DNA of 64,000 nt from Chitinophagaceae bacterium (GTDB taxonomy: Bacteria > Bacteroidota > Bacteroidia > Chitinophagales > Chitinophagaceae), in assembly GCA_026415715.1 (NCBI GenBank), contig JAOAGO010000007.1, forward strand, positions 19,762-83,761, written 5' to 3'. Shown piece after piece: positions 27,211-37,391 of the stretch. How positions within the stretch are numbered: the first letter of the stretch is position 1; every line of letters begins with the position of its first letter. The notes beneath the pieces are model-generated. The model did not search any database and was not told the origin of the DNA. It saw only the letters and a list, made by a program, of their open reading frames with translations. The position numbers and the translations under genes were made by a program.

Positions 27211-27930
27211 ATGTGGGCTTTATGTAAAAAAGAATTAAGACAGTTTTTCAGCAGCCTGACAGGCTATATTGCCATTTCCGTTTTTCTGATAGTTAACGGC
27301 CTGGTTTTGTTTGTATTTCCCGACAATGTGTTTGATTTCGGATATGCTACGTTGGAAAAATTTTTTCAGTTGGCGCCCTGGATACTTTTGTTGCTGATTC
27401 CGGCCGTTTGCATGAGGAGCTTTTCTGAGGAGTTCAGGAGTGGAACCTTTGAAATACTGGCCACCCGACCCCTTACCCGATGGCAAATGGTTATGGGTAA
27501 GTTTTTGGGAAATTACCTGGTGGCGTTGATTGCACTGTTGCCTACAATTGTTTACATTTTTTGTATTCAGGAGTTAGCCGCCGATCAAGGTTTGGATGTC
27601 GGAGCTACGGCCGGTGCTTATGTAGGGCTGTTTTTTTTGGCAGCCGTTTTTACTGCCATATCCACAGCTTCCAGCAGTTTTACGGCCAATCCGGTTGTGG
27701 CTTTCATTATGGCTATGGCTGCCTGCGCTTTGATTTATTACGGACTTAATGCAATAAGCAAAATGCTGAATTTTTCAGGAGGGGCTGATTATTTAGTGGA
27801 AATGCTGGGTATTGATTTTCATTACAGAAGTATAAGTCGCGGCCTGATTGATGTAAGAGATATTTTTTATTTTCTGAGCGTAGTGGCGTTGTCTTTATTT
27901 ATTACATATCGAAATTTGATGAATCGCTGA
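27211..27930 (+). CDS. gldF: ABC-2 permease, GldF-like
   Basis: A 239-residue ABC transporter permease with six predicted membrane helices and a conserved loop after helix two (MRSFSEEFRSGTFEILATRPLTRWQMVMGKFLG) that contacts the ATPase. Its match to GldF, with gldG directly following, is strong. In Flavobacterium, GldA-GldF-GldG is needed for gliding; homologues also occur in non-gliding relatives, so motility cannot be concluded. The ATPase GldA is not in the window. The stop overlaps the gldG start by one base. Confidence 0.9.
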   Translation: MWALCKKELRQFFSSLTGYIAISVFLIVNGLVLFVFPDNVFDFGYATLEKFFQLAPWILLLLIPAVCMRSFSEEFRSGTFEILATRPLTRWQMVMGKFLGNYLVALIALLPTIVYIFCIQELAADQGLDVGATAGAYVGLFFLAAVFTAISTASSSFTANPVVAFIMAMAACALIYYGLNAISKMLNFSGGADYLVEMLGIDFHYRSISRGLIDVRDIFYFLSVVALSLFITYRNLMNR

Positions 27931-29687
27931 TGGAAAAAAAGGTTTCTGCTCTGCTTTTGGGTCGTTACGGCTGGCTATGGCTGTTGTTGCTTTTGATACT
28001 ACTGAATGTTTTGATGTACCGTTTACCGGCCCGACTGGATCTGACCCGGGAAAAACGATATACCCTAAGTAGGGCTACCCGTGATATTGTAAAAAAATTA
28101 GACGATAAACTGAAAATACAGGTTTTTCTGAAAGGAGATTTTCCTTCCGGATTCAGAAAATTAGCCAACAGTACAAATGATTTTCTGCTGATGCTGAAGG
28201 AACAAAACTCGGCCCGGATTCAGTACGAGTTTATCAGACCTACGGAAAAATTTCCCGAACTGAATTTAACTTATGCCGATACTCTTATAAAGCTGGGCGC
28301 CCTGCCTATTAATCTCACTTTTCAGAAAAAGGAAAGTCAGGCCAGTAATATTATTTTTCCCGTTGCCCGAATGACTTATAATAACAGACAACTTTTAGTG
28401 CCGCTTTATACCGGTGCCAGAAGCCGCATCAGTCAGGAAGAAATTAACAGCGCCGAAGCGCTGCTGGAATATCAGTTTGTAAAAGCAATAGATAAACTGA
28501 CAGATACCACAAAGCCCGGCATTGCCTACTCTGTGGGCAATGGTGAACCAACAGATGGCCGCACTTATGATTTACGGTTTTTACTTCAGGAAAATTATCA
28601 GTTCGGCATTATTGATTTGAATCAGGTGAGATATATTCCTGATGCGGTGGACTTGCTGATGATTGTAAAGCCATCGCTTTCATTTACGGAGGAGGAAAAG
28701 CTGAAAATAGATCAGTTTGTCATGCGCGGCGGAAAACTTTTATGCTTTATTGATAACCTGTATGCGGAAAGGGATAGCCTGCAGTTTAAGCCGGAAACCA
28801 TTGCCTATGACAGAAATCTGAATCTGACCGACCTGTTTTTTCGCTACGGCATAAGAATCAATACCGACCTGGTGATGGATTTAAACTGTGATGTAATACC
28901 TCTGGTTGTTGGCGGCAACTCTCAATCGCCGCAAATAGAATTTTTACGTTGGAATTATTATCCGTTTCTGTTGCCTTCCTCATCCGGCCTAACCAAAGGC
29001 CTGGGGTATGTGGCAGCAAAGTTTGCCAATTCGATGGATTCCATTGCAGTAAACGACATAAAAAAAACACCGCTGCTGGTTACCTCGGCTCATTCAAGAA
29101 CCATTGGCACTCCGGCGCTTATCAGTTTGAATGAAAACAAAGACGAACCCGAACATGCGTTATTTAAAAAGAATGCCATTCCCGTTGCTTTTTTACTGGA
29201 GGGAAGGTTTACTTCTTTTTATAAAAACCGAATCGGAAAAGCACAAGCCGATACCTTAAAAGCAATGGGTCAGGAATTCAAAGAATTTTCTGTTCCTAAT
29301 AAAATGATTATTGTAGCCGACGGCGATATGGTGTTAAATGATTTTGTGATTCCCAAAGAACCCGGAGCATCGCCAGAACCCTTACCAATGGGCTGGAATC
29401 GTTACACATACACACAATACATAGAACAAGCGCAGGGTGGACAGTGGTTTGTTCCCGTATCGAACAGAGAATTTCTGCAAAACTGTGTGGAATACCTGGT
29501 CAGTAATCCGGCCATCAGCGAAACCAGAAACAAAGATATCGTATTAAGGCTGCTTGATAGCCGCAAAACCGATCAACAAAAACTGAAATGGCAGCTTATC
29601 AATATAGCTGTTCCGGTATTTGTTATTATCTTTTTCGGATGGATTTATCAGCAGTTTCGAAGGAGAAAATATACCGGATCTTTTTAA
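27930..29687 (+). CDS. gldG: ABC transporter auxiliary protein GldG
   Basis: A 585-residue protein anchored by a membrane helix at the N-terminus (residues ~14-30) and one near the C-terminus (IAVPVFVIIFFGWIYQQF), with a large periplasmic part between. The sequence RLDLTREKRYTLSRATRDIVKKL just after the first helix and the SVGNGEPTDG and CFIDNLYAERD segments are typical of the GldG/ABC-type uncharacterised transport family. It works with GldF and an unlinked ATPase. The substrate is unknown. Translation is probably coupled, since its ATG shares a base with the gldF TGA. Confidence 0.9.
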   Translation: MEKKVSALLLGRYGWLWLLLLLILLNVLMYRLPARLDLTREKRYTLSRATRDIVKKLDDKLKIQVFLKGDFPSGFRKLANSTNDFLLMLKEQNSARIQYEFIRPTEKFPELNLTYADTLIKLGALPINLTFQKKESQASNIIFPVARMTYNNRQLLVPLYTGARSRISQEEINSAEALLEYQFVKAIDKLTDTTKPGIAYSVGNGEPTDGRTYDLRFLLQENYQFGIIDLNQVRYIPDAVDLLMIVKPSLSFTEEEKLKIDQFVMRGGKLLCFIDNLYAERDSLQFKPETIAYDRNLNLTDLFFRYGIRINTDLVMDLNCDVIPLVVGGNSQSPQIEFLRWNYYPFLLPSSSGLTKGLGYVAAKFANSMDSIAVNDIKKTPLLVTSAHSRTIGTPALISLNENKDEPEHALFKKNAIPVAFLLEGRFTSFYKNRIGKAQADTLKAMGQEFKEFSVPNKMIIVADGDMVLNDFVIPKEPGASPEPLPMGWNRYTYTQYIEQAQGGQWFVPVSNREFLQNCVEYLVSNPAISETRNKDIVLRLLDSRKTDQQKLKWQLINIAVPVFVIIFFGWIYQQFRRRKYTGSF

Positions 29688-29795
29688 AAAGAGCCAGGTT
29701 ACGATATACGATAAAATCCGTGAAGAATATTCATTCCTCGAAAACCGGTAGTTCAGCCCCTGGGGTTATCTTTGCTGCTTAACCGAATATTCAAA

Positions 29796-30797
29796 ATGAC
29801 AAAAGACCAGATTACCATACTTGTTTTTTTGACTGTTCTTTTAGCTTCTGTTGTGGCCGACCTGGAGTTGCTCAGCCGCAAAAGTCATAAAATCACTATT
29901 CGTCAGGCATTGTATCAGACATTTTTCTGGGTTGGGCTCGCTTTGTCTTTTTTTGTATTTATGTGGATAGAAAACGGACAAAAGCCTGCACTGGAATACC
30001 TGAGCGCCTACCTGATGGAATGGAGCCTCAGCGTGGATAATATTTTCGTATTTATTATAATTTTCTCGGCTTTTTCGGTAAAAGAAAAACATTACGGCCG
30101 TGTGCTTCTGCTGGGAATTTTAATGGCTATTCTGTTTCGGGTAATATTTATAACAGTAGGAGTTGTACTGGTAGAGCGCTTTTCGTGGATATTATACTTG
30201 TTTGGTGTGATCTTAATTTACACGGGGTATAAAATGTACAAAAAAACGGAAGAGGAAGAGTTTAATCCGCATCAGTCAAAGGTGTATCAGTTTCTGAAAA
30301 GATATCTCCCTTTGGTTCCTCACGATGGCGACGGACGGTACATTATTCGGGAAAACGGAAAGCCGGCCTATACTACATTATTTGTGGTAGTGGTAATGCT
30401 GGCAGCCGTTGATCTTGTATTTGCTGTTGATTCTATTCCGGCTGTGATGGGAATTGTGGATACTCAAACCGAGTCGTACAGGCCTATGGCTCGTCTGGTT
30501 ATCTACACATCTAATATTTTTGCCGTGCTGGGGTTGCGGTCATTATTTTTTCTGCTCCGGAGCGCCGTCAGCCGTTTTGATTACCTTCAGCAGGGGATCG
30601 CCATCATTCTGGTTTTTATTGGAATTAAAATGCTCACGGCACACTGGCTGGACCGATGGATTGACAAACACACACAGATTTTTATTTCGCTCGGGGTTAT
30701 CCTCACCTGTATTTCAGGTTCGATTTTCTATTCCATATTTATGCAGAAAAAAGGGGCACCCCGGGATATTACCGATGAAAGCGTGAAGCCTGACTGA
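29796..30797 (+). CDS. TerC/Alx-family membrane protein
   Basis: A 333-residue integral membrane protein with about nine hydrophobic segments, of the TerC/Alx family. Family members are linked to tellurite resistance, alkaline response and Mn2+ export. The two acidic signature motifs are visible: SVDNIFVFIII in the first half and AAVDLVFAVDSIPAVMGI in the second, which hold the metal-binding Asp/Asn residues. A charged cytoplasmic loop lies between. The frame opens at a TTG at 29772; ATG 29796 (MTKDQITILVFL) is preferred. No PRE-type riboswitch hairpin could be recognised in the 108 bp upstream. murF-alr starts one base after its stop. Confidence 0.9.
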   Translation: MTKDQITILVFLTVLLASVVADLELLSRKSHKITIRQALYQTFFWVGLALSFFVFMWIENGQKPALEYLSAYLMEWSLSVDNIFVFIIIFSAFSVKEKHYGRVLLLGILMAILFRVIFITVGVVLVERFSWILYLFGVILIYTGYKMYKKTEEEEFNPHQSKVYQFLKRYLPLVPHDGDGRYIIRENGKPAYTTLFVVVVMLAAVDLVFAVDSIPAVMGIVDTQTESYRPMARLVIYTSNIFAVLGLRSLFFLLRSAVSRFDYLQQGIAIILVFIGIKMLTAHWLDRWIDKHTQIFISLGVILTCISGSIFYSIFMQKKGAPRDITDESVKPD

Positions 30798-30798
30798 T

Positions 30799-33273
30799 GT
30801 GATCTACTCCGTTCAACATATAGCTTCTGTGATTCAGGCGTCGGGTGGCCCGTTTAGTAACCGGCCTGTTACCCGCTTGCTGATTGACAGTCGCCGGTTG
30901 ACGGATCCGAAAGAAACATTATTTTTTGCGCTGCCCGGCCATCGCCGAAACGGACACCAGTTTATTCCTGAATTGTATGATAAAGGAGTTCGCTGTTTTG
31001 TCGTGGCCGGTTCCTTTGCGATACCCTCGTTGCCTGAAGCTGAATTTCTCGTAGTATCCGATACGCTGGCCGCACTGCAACAATTAGCGGCTGCACACAG
31101 AAGTTTATTTTCCATACCGGTGGTGGGCATAGCCGGCAGTAAAGGAAAAACCATCGTTAAGGAATGGCTGTTTCAGTTGCTTCACGAAGAATTTCAGATT
31201 GTACGAAGCCCGCGAAGTTATAACTCTCAGATTGGCGTTCCCCTTAGTGTATGGCAGATGAACGAGGATCATTCACTGGCTCTTTTTGAGGCAGGTATTT
31301 CAGAACCCGGCGAAATGGAAAAACTGCAAAAAATCATACGGCCTACGGTTGGAATCCTCACTAATATTTCCGAAGAGTTTTCGGAAAGTTTTTCCGAAAA
31401 AAATCATTTGTTTGAAGAAACCCTGAAGCTCTTCAGGCAATGTAAAAAAATCATCGGCCGCGAAAATGAATTGTTATTTCAGCCGGAACTAGGAAATGAA
31501 TTTTCCGGTGAAATCATCACCTGGGGCTTTCGTCAGCAAAACACATATGTTTTAAAATCGGTAAAACAAAAACAAAGCCAAACGGAAATCGTTTTGCAGT
31601 TTTTCGGAAAGGATTTGGTTATTGAAATTCCATTTACCGATAATGCTTCCGTTGAAAACGCGATGCATTGTTTTTGTCTGGCGCATCAGATGGGCCTTGA
31701 GGCCTCTGTTATTGCCGCACGTATAGCTCGCCTTGAACCGGTGAACATGCGCCTGGAACTGAAAAAGGGAATTCACCACTGTGTATTGATAAATGACAGT
31801 TACAGTTCGGATTTATATTCTCTGGATACTGCCCTTGCTTTTTTTGATCAGCATGGCGGGGGATTAAAAAAAACAATCATACTGTCTGATCTGTATCATC
31901 CCCGATTATCGCAGGAAAATTTGTATGATGCCGTGGCCGAAAAGCTGAAAAATTACCGGATTTCACGCTGCATCATGATTGGTGAAAAAATTACATCTTA
32001 TTTACCCGAACGACTGAATGCAGCAGGTATTTTACAGCAGGAGGCTTATCTGACTACAAATGATTTTACCGAGGCTTTTCTATCTACCCGATTTAAGGAA
32101 GAGGCTATTTTGATTAAGGGCGCCAAACGATTCGGGTTTGAGAAAATCATTCAGTTGCTGGAACAGAAAGCGCATACCACTGTACTGGAAATCAATCTTA
32201 CGGCATTGGTGCAGAATTTAAGGGCATTTCAGAAGTTGCTTCGTCCGTCAACCCGTATCATGGCCATGGTGAAAGCGTTTGCTTACGGCAGCGGAAGCGC
32301 CGAGATAGCTTCCATCTTACAATATTACAATACCGATTACTTATGCGTAGCCTACGCTGATGAAGGTGTGGAACTTCGAAAATCGGGTATTCACATACCC
32401 ATTGTGGTGCTGAATCCGGATAAAAACTCTTTTGACAAAATAACGGAATTTCAACTTGAGCCGGCGCTCTATTCCTTTTCAGTGCTTGATGCGTTTGAGC
32501 AATATTTGTTTCATGAAGGAATTTCAGACTATCCGGTTCATATTGAAATCGAAACGGGAATGCATCGCCTGGGATTTTTGCCCGATGAAATTCCGGAACT
32601 GGCTTCTCGTTTTTTACGTTCGCAGGCTCTACGTCCTGTGTCCGTTTTTTCGCATCTTGCAGCTGCTGAAGATCCGAAAGAAGATGAATTTACCCGGCGG
32701 CAATGCGAAATTTTTCAAAAAGCTACCGATGAATTGCAGCGCCTTACCGGAAGGCTTTTTCTCAGACATCTGGCCAACTCTGCAGCAGCCATCCGCCACC
32801 CCGAACTTCAGTATGATATGGTTAGGCTGGGCATCGGCTTGTATGGAATAGATACCACCGGCAAAGACGGACCTGAGTTACAAACCGTTGCCACGTTAAA
32901 ATCTTCCATAGCTCAGCTTCGATGGGTGAAAGCCGGCGAATCAATTAGTTATAACCGGCAAACCATTTTACAACAAGACGCTTTGATTGCAACGATTCGG
33001 CTGGGTTACGGCGATGGATTTCCCCGCAGTTTGGGAAACGGAAAAGGATATGTAATCATTCGGGGAAAAAAAGCGATTGTTGTAGGCGCAGTATGTATGG
33101 ATATGTTTATGGCTGATGTATCCCATATACCCGACGTGAATGAAGGCGATGAAGTCATTATTTTCGGAAAAGAACTGCCGGTTCAGGAACTTGCATTATT
33201 GGCCGGTACCATTCCTTATGAAATGCTGACCGGCATTTCACAACGCGTCAGAAGAATCTACTACGAGGAGTAG
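30799..33273 (+). CDS. murF-alr: Fused MurF ligase - alanine racemase
   Basis: An 824-residue bifunctional enzyme. Residues ~1-455 are a Mur ligase that adds D-Ala-D-Ala to UDP-MurNAc-tripeptide, with the P-loop GIAGSKGKTIVKEWL (Lys where many MurF have Asn). Residues ~457-824 are a PLP alanine racemase: TVLEINLTALVQNL opens it, the PLP Lys is K492 in MVKAFAYGSG, and the catalytic Tyr is in GESISYNRQ. It thus couples D-Ala production to its use in peptidoglycan. The fusion is typical of Bacteroidota. Translation starts at GTG 30799; the ATG at 30797 stops at once and cannot be used. Both halves look complete. Confidence 0.96.
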   Translation: MIYSVQHIASVIQASGGPFSNRPVTRLLIDSRRLTDPKETLFFALPGHRRNGHQFIPELYDKGVRCFVVAGSFAIPSLPEAEFLVVSDTLAALQQLAAAHRSLFSIPVVGIAGSKGKTIVKEWLFQLLHEEFQIVRSPRSYNSQIGVPLSVWQMNEDHSLALFEAGISEPGEMEKLQKIIRPTVGILTNISEEFSESFSEKNHLFEETLKLFRQCKKIIGRENELLFQPELGNEFSGEIITWGFRQQNTYVLKSVKQKQSQTEIVLQFFGKDLVIEIPFTDNASVENAMHCFCLAHQMGLEASVIAARIARLEPVNMRLELKKGIHHCVLINDSYSSDLYSLDTALAFFDQHGGGLKKTIILSDLYHPRLSQENLYDAVAEKLKNYRISRCIMIGEKITSYLPERLNAAGILQQEAYLTTNDFTEAFLSTRFKEEAILIKGAKRFGFEKIIQLLEQKAHTTVLEINLTALVQNLRAFQKLLRPSTRIMAMVKAFAYGSGSAEIASILQYYNTDYLCVAYADEGVELRKSGIHIPIVVLNPDKNSFDKITEFQLEPALYSFSVLDAFEQYLFHEGISDYPVHIEIETGMHRLGFLPDEIPELASRFLRSQALRPVSVFSHLAAAEDPKEDEFTRRQCEIFQKATDELQRLTGRLFLRHLANSAAAIRHPELQYDMVRLGIGLYGIDTTGKDGPELQTVATLKSSIAQLRWVKAGESISYNRQTILQQDALIATIRLGYGDGFPRSLGNGKGYVIIRGKKAIVVGAVCMDMFMADVSHIPDVNEGDEVIIFGKELPVQELALLAGTIPYEMLTGISQRVRRIYYEE

Positions 33274-33303
33274 CAAAACTTCTGAAAGTGGCCGATCAAA
33301 TCC

Positions 33304-33311
33304 TATATTTG
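33304..33311 (+). promoter_or_regulatory. Putative -7 promoter box of lspA
   Basis: TATATTTG matches TAnnTTTG and ends eight bases before the lspA ATG, giving a nearly leaderless transcript if used. A weak TTCTG lies about 19 bases upstream. Confidence 0.4.
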
Positions 33312-33319
33312 CACATAGC

Positions 33320-34030
33320 ATGAAAACCCTCAAAGCACGTCATATTGTTTTATTGATTACGCTGATTATACTATTGGATCAGGCGCTGAAGTTTTGGGTA
33401 AAGCTGAACTATCCTCCCAACCAGGACACAGGTATAACCGGTTTATCGTGGTTCAAAATTTACTTTATAGAAAATCCGGGCATGGCCTGGGGCTGGAAAT
33501 TCGGAAATGAAACCGGCAAAATGATATTGACCTTATTCCGGCTCGCTGCCGTTATTTTCGGTACATGGTATATTCATCATATTTTACAAAAAAAATATCA
33601 TCGGGGATTTATCATTTGTGTTGGGTTGATTTATGCCGGCGCTTTGGGAAATCTGATTGACAGTATGTTTTACGGGGTAATTTTTGACAAAGGCCTCACT
33701 TTTGACCCCGTAACCCGCGATTATATGTCATACAGCGGCGTTGCCCGCCTCAGTACAGACGGCTATTCGTCTTTTTTACACGGCAGCGTGGTGGATATGT
33801 TGTATTTTCCCATTTTTAAAGTGCATTTACCTTCATGGTTACCTTTGGTAGGAGGTGATTCGTTTGAGTTTTTCAGTCCCATCTTTAACATTGCAGATGC
33901 CTCCATTTCTACAGGAGTGATTGCCTTACTTTTATTTCAAAAAAGATTTTTTCGTAAAAACGAAAAGCAACCTGTTTCCGGTTCCGGAGAAACCTCCGCC
34001 AAAGTAAGCGATAACGTACAGATATTATAA
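33320..34030 (+). CDS. lspA: Lipoprotein signal peptidase II
   Basis: Inner-membrane aspartic protease that removes signal peptides from prolipoproteins. The catalytic Asp residues are in GALGNLIDSMFYG and FNIADASISTG, with the HGSVVDMLYFP segment between, and ENPGMAWGW marks the first periplasmic loop. At 236 residues it is longer than the ~165 of E. coli LspA, mainly through insertions between helices and a polar C-terminal tail, as is usual in Bacteroidota. Lipoproteins are abundant in this phylum; at least two lie in this window. Confidence 0.95.
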   Translation: MKTLKARHIVLLITLIILLDQALKFWVKLNYPPNQDTGITGLSWFKIYFIENPGMAWGWKFGNETGKMILTLFRLAAVIFGTWYIHHILQKKYHRGFIICVGLIYAGALGNLIDSMFYGVIFDKGLTFDPVTRDYMSYSGVARLSTDGYSSFLHGSVVDMLYFPIFKVHLPSWLPLVGGDSFEFFSPIFNIADASISTGVIALLLFQKRFFRKNEKQPVSGSGETSAKVSDNVQIL

Positions 34031-34213
34031 TTTTTTCCCCGTTTGCCTTTTACATTACTGATTGTTGCGGGAATAAAAGTTTATAGTCGTTCAGCAACAA
34101 CTATCACGAACCCCTTATTCAAATGAAACCGGAGACTAACAAATCTGGAATGAAAGATGTAATTCAGATGCTTCGTTATTTACGCTTAAAGTAACATGTT
34201 GAATCGGAAATAT

Positions 34214-34456
34214 TCAGCCTCTGGATTTGGGAAAGTCAATCTTTTTATCTGCCGCGTAATTTTTATTGCTGACTTCTATATAACGTATGGCGGCTATTTT
34301 ATCAGAATCCGGCTTGTACTTTTTTTTGGAAACCGATGTGGATTTTTCTGATAAAACATACCTGAGGTATGGTGATAAATAAACGGATGATTCAGGATTT
34401 TTTGATTCATTCAGCGCCAAACGTTTCTGGCCATAATCATTTTTTTTGGTTTTCAT
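34214..34456 (-). CDS. Possible small protein of unknown function
   Basis: An 80-residue reading frame on the minus strand, free of overlap with other genes, in the 550 bp between lspA and fumC. The product is strongly basic (many Lys, Ser, Tyr), has no hydrophobic segment, and matches nothing I know. A/T-rich DNA can give such frames by chance. The other parts of this spacer, 34031-34213 and 34457-34580, show no gene. Confidence 0.35.
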   Translation of the reverse strand: MKTKKNDYGQKRLALNESKNPESSVYLSPYLRYVLSEKSTSVSKKKYKPDSDKIAAIRYIEVSNKNYAADKKIDFPKSRG

Positions 34457-34580
34457 AGGGAATTTATTTAAAAAAGTTAAGTTTCATCTACAAGATAATA
34501 CTGAGTCATTTGATTTTTCAAACAGGTTTGCCATTCATTTTTTTAAATCTGTCTTATACAGGTTTTTTCCCCACGCATTT

Positions 34581-35984
34581 CTACGATTTGATTTCGCCAA
34601 CCATTTTTTCAGGCTTTACCCATTCGTCAAATTCCTGTTCGGAGAGGTAACCCAGAGCCACTGCCGCTTCTTTCAACGTTTTCCCTTCTTTGTGAGCTTT
34701 ATGGGCTATTTCGGCGGCTTTGTAGTATCCGATTTTCGGATTCAGCGCCGTCACCAGCATCAAAGAGTTGTTCACATGTTTGCGAATATTTTCTTTTATC
34801 GGCTGTATGCCTTCTGCACATTTATCATTGAATGAAACACATCCTTCGCCGATTAATCTGGCGCTGTGCAGAAAATTATAAATCATCATGGGCTTAAACA
34901 CATTCAGCTCAAAATGGCCGGTAGCCCCGCCGATGTTAATCGCCACGTCGTTACCCAGTACCTGTGCAGCAATCATGGTCAGCGCTTCGTTTTGGGTAGG
35001 ATTTACTTTACCGGGCATAATGGATGAACCGGGTTCATTATCCGGTATGGAAATTTCACCAATACCGCAACGCGGTCCCGAAGCCAATAACCTGATGTCG
35101 TTTGCAATTTTCATAAGGCTTACGGCAACGGTTTTTAATGCGCCATGCGCTTCCACAATGGCATCGTGTGCGGCCAGTGATTCAAATTTATTTGGTGCAG
35201 TTATGAAAGGAAGTCCGGTTAAACGGGCTATATGTTCGGCTACTTTCTCCGCATAGCCGGGGGGTGTATTAATACCTGTGCCGACGGCAGTACCCCCGAG
35301 CGCCAGTTCGCTGAGATGGGGAAGTGTATTTTCAATGGCTTTTATTCCATGGTCCAGTTGCGACACGTAGCCGCTGAATTCTTGCCCCAGGGTAAGCGGT
35401 GTGGCATCCATCAGATGCGTACGCCCGATTTTTACAATCGCCATAAATTCCCGGCTTTTCTGGTGAAGCGTATCACGAAGTTTCCGGATACCGGGCAAGG
35501 TGACTTCAACCAACATTTTGTAGGCTGCAATATGCATGGCCGTAGGAAAGGTATCGTTGGAGGATTGGGATTTATTCACATCATCATTAGGATGCAGTAC
35601 TTTTTCTTTGTCAGTCAGTTTACCGCCTTCAAGCACATGGGCCCGGTTAGCAATAACCTCATTGACATTCATGTTGGTTTGCGTGCCGCTTCCGGTTTGC
35701 CAAACTACCAGCGGAAAATAATCGTCTAATTTACCTTCAAGAATTTCGTCGCACACGCTGGCAATCAGTTCCGCTTTCTTTTGCGGTAATACCCCCAGTT
35801 CGAAGTTGGTTATGGCGGCCGCCTTTTTCAGGTAAGCAAAGGCGCGGATTACTTCTTTCGGCATTTTGTTTATATCCTGAGCGATTTTGAAATTTTCTAT
35901 GCTTCGCTGCGTTTGCGCACCATAGTAGGCATCGGCGGGCACCTTTACTTCGCCCAGTGTATCTTTTTCAATTCTGTAATTCAT
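34581..35984 (-). CDS. fumC: Class II fumarate hydratase
   Basis: Interconverts fumarate and malate in the TCA cycle. The 467-residue protein has the family signature [16 protein letters not shown] with the mobile-loop Ser, the [14 protein letters not shown] segment (as [10 protein letters not shown]), [20 protein letters not shown], and NDTFPTAMH. Length and motifs are those of the oxygen-stable, iron-free class II enzyme. A likely -7 box lies 30 bases upstream of the ATG. Confidence 0.97.
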   Translation of the reverse strand: MNYRIEKDTLGEVKVPADAYYGAQTQRSIENFKIAQDINKMPKEVIRAFAYLKKAAAITNFELGVLPQKKAELIASVCDEILEGKLDDYFPLVVWQTGSGTQTNMNVNEVIANRAHVLEGGKLTDKEKVLHPNDDVNKSQSSNDTFPTAMHIAAYKMLVEVTLPGIRKLRDTLHQKSREFMAIVKIGRTHLMDATPLTLGQEFSGYVSQLDHGIKAIENTLPHLSELALGGTAVGTGINTPPGYAEKVAEHIARLTGLPFITAPNKFESLAAHDAIVEAHGALKTVAVSLMKIANDIRLLASGPRCGIGEISIPDNEPGSSIMPGKVNPTQNEALTMIAAQVLGNDVAINIGGATGHFELNVFKPMMIYNFLHSARLIGEGCVSFNDKCAEGIQPIKENIRKHVNNSLMLVTALNPKIGYYKAAEIAHKAHKEGKTLKEAAVALGYLSEQEFDEWVKPEKMVGEIKS

Positions 35985-36360
35985 AATATGAAATTTGGAA
36001 GAGCATGAATGAGCAAAAATATTGAATGAGGCTCAAATGGAGTTAGGTAAGTTTCATGAGATTTTGTAAAAAAATATTTGGGAAATTTGATTGGTTCCGT
36101 TCCTCTGCCGTGCAAAAAGTTAAATTTATATCAATTCATGATTTCATATTCATTGCTTCATGTTGCCGTTTCACAAAAGATTTTCTCACCAAATGTAGTT
36201 TGTTAAAATGGTGTCATTAAGTCAACCGACATTATAAAAAATTCCAAACCAGAATTGTAAACGGCAATTTATTCAAGCTTTTGAATAGCATCCTGGTCTT
36301 CGTTTTACTGCGAATCATCCGATTGCCGATGAAGTAAAGGAAATTACGGAGTAAGGAGTT
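35985..36360. other. Intergenic region fumC to crotonase
   Basis: About 375 bp without a gene. It contains the putative fumC promoter box near 36014. The rest is A/T-rich, with stop codons in all frames at short intervals and no clear hairpin, repeat or remnant gene. Confidence 0.5.
36014..36021 (-). promoter_or_regulatory. Putative -7 promoter box of fumC
   Basis: The minus strand reads TATTTTTG, matching TAnnTTTG, 30 bases before the fumC ATG. A TTTG box lies upstream on the same strand but only 12 bases away, closer than usual. Confidence 0.35.
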
Positions 36361-37140
36361 TTATTTTCCCGTAAAATTTGCTTTTCTTTTTTCCAAAAAG
36401 GCAGCTACACCTTCTTTACGGTCTTCAGTATCAAATACATTTCCGAATTCCTGCGCTTCGGTTTCATATCCTTCGTTCAGAGAAGAAAATGCGGCATTTG
36501 CCGCTTTAATGCACGAAGCAATCGCCAAAGGGGCTTTTGAATTGATCAGCGTAAGTAAATTTCGGGTATATTCCATCAGCAATTCCGGCGAAGTAACATG
36601 ATTTACTAATCCAAGTTCTTTGGCTTCCGCAGCATCAATCATATGGGCCGTTAGCATAAGTTCCAGCGCTTTACCTTTTCCGATAAGACGGGTAAGGCGT
36701 TGCGTTCCGCCGTATCCGGGAATCAGGCCGAGATTCACTTCGGGCTGCCCGAATTTTGCGTTTTCGGAAGCGATGCGGAAATGACAGCTCATAGCCAATT
36801 CACACCCGCCGCCCAGGGCAAATCCGTTTACCGCAGCCACAACGGGTTTTGGCGCATTTTCTATTCTGAAAAATGTTTGTTGCCCTCTTTTGGCCAGTGC
36901 AATAGCTTCTTCTTTGCTCAGGTGTTCAAATTCGCTGATATCCGCTCCGGCAACAAAAGATTTCGGGCCGGCCCCGGTGATGATAACAGACCGGATTTCC
37001 TCATTGGAATATACTTCATCCAGAGCCCTGTTTAACTCTTCAAATACCTGACGGTTCAGGGCATTTAATTTATCAGGACGGTTTATTGTAATATAGTAGA
37101 TGCCATTTTCCAGAGAAGTAAGGAGTGTACTGAATTCCAT
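36361..37140 (-). CDS. Enoyl-CoA hydratase/isomerase (crotonase) family enzyme
   Basis: A 259-residue crotonase-fold enzyme. The oxyanion-hole segments are SFVAGADISEF and AVNGFALGGGCELAM, and both catalytic Glu positions are present (in GGGCELAMSC and FGQPEVNLGLIPG), as in true hydratases. It probably hydrates 2-enoyl-CoA, for example crotonyl-CoA, in fatty acid oxidation or butanoyl-CoA metabolism. No other beta-oxidation gene is nearby, so the exact substrate is open. Confidence 0.93.
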   Translation of the reverse strand: MEFSTLLTSLENGIYYITINRPDKLNALNRQVFEELNRALDEVYSNEEIRSVIITGAGPKSFVAGADISEFEHLSKEEAIALAKRGQQTFFRIENAPKPVVAAVNGFALGGGCELAMSCHFRIASENAKFGQPEVNLGLIPGYGGTQRLTRLIGKGKALELMLTAHMIDAAEAKELGLVNHVTSPELLMEYTRNLLTLINSKAPLAIASCIKAANAAFSSLNEGYETEAQEFGNVFDTEDRKEGVAAFLEKRKANFTGK

Positions 37141-37174
37141 ATGTTAATATTTATGGGTCAAATCTGATGAAAAG

Positions 37175-37182
37175 CAAATGTA
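37175..37182 (-). promoter_or_regulatory. Putative -7 promoter box of the crotonase gene
   Basis: The minus strand reads TACATTTG, matching TAnnTTTG, about 35 bases before the ATG. No upstream TTTG at normal spacing was found. Confidence 0.35.
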
Positions 37183-37391
37183 AAGATTTGGCATTTTTGA
37201 GAAGGAAAAATAAGTAAACAGGAAATGGAAAGACCGTTTAGGTTTTATTCATTTCCCGTAACCGATTCATTGAAAGCAGTTATGAACTTTTTCTTTATTT
37301 GCATCATAATATAAAGAAAAAATTACATAAACAACTGCAAGCATATTGCAGTTTTCCATAATTTGCATAAAGCACAGGAAAACCTTGCAAA

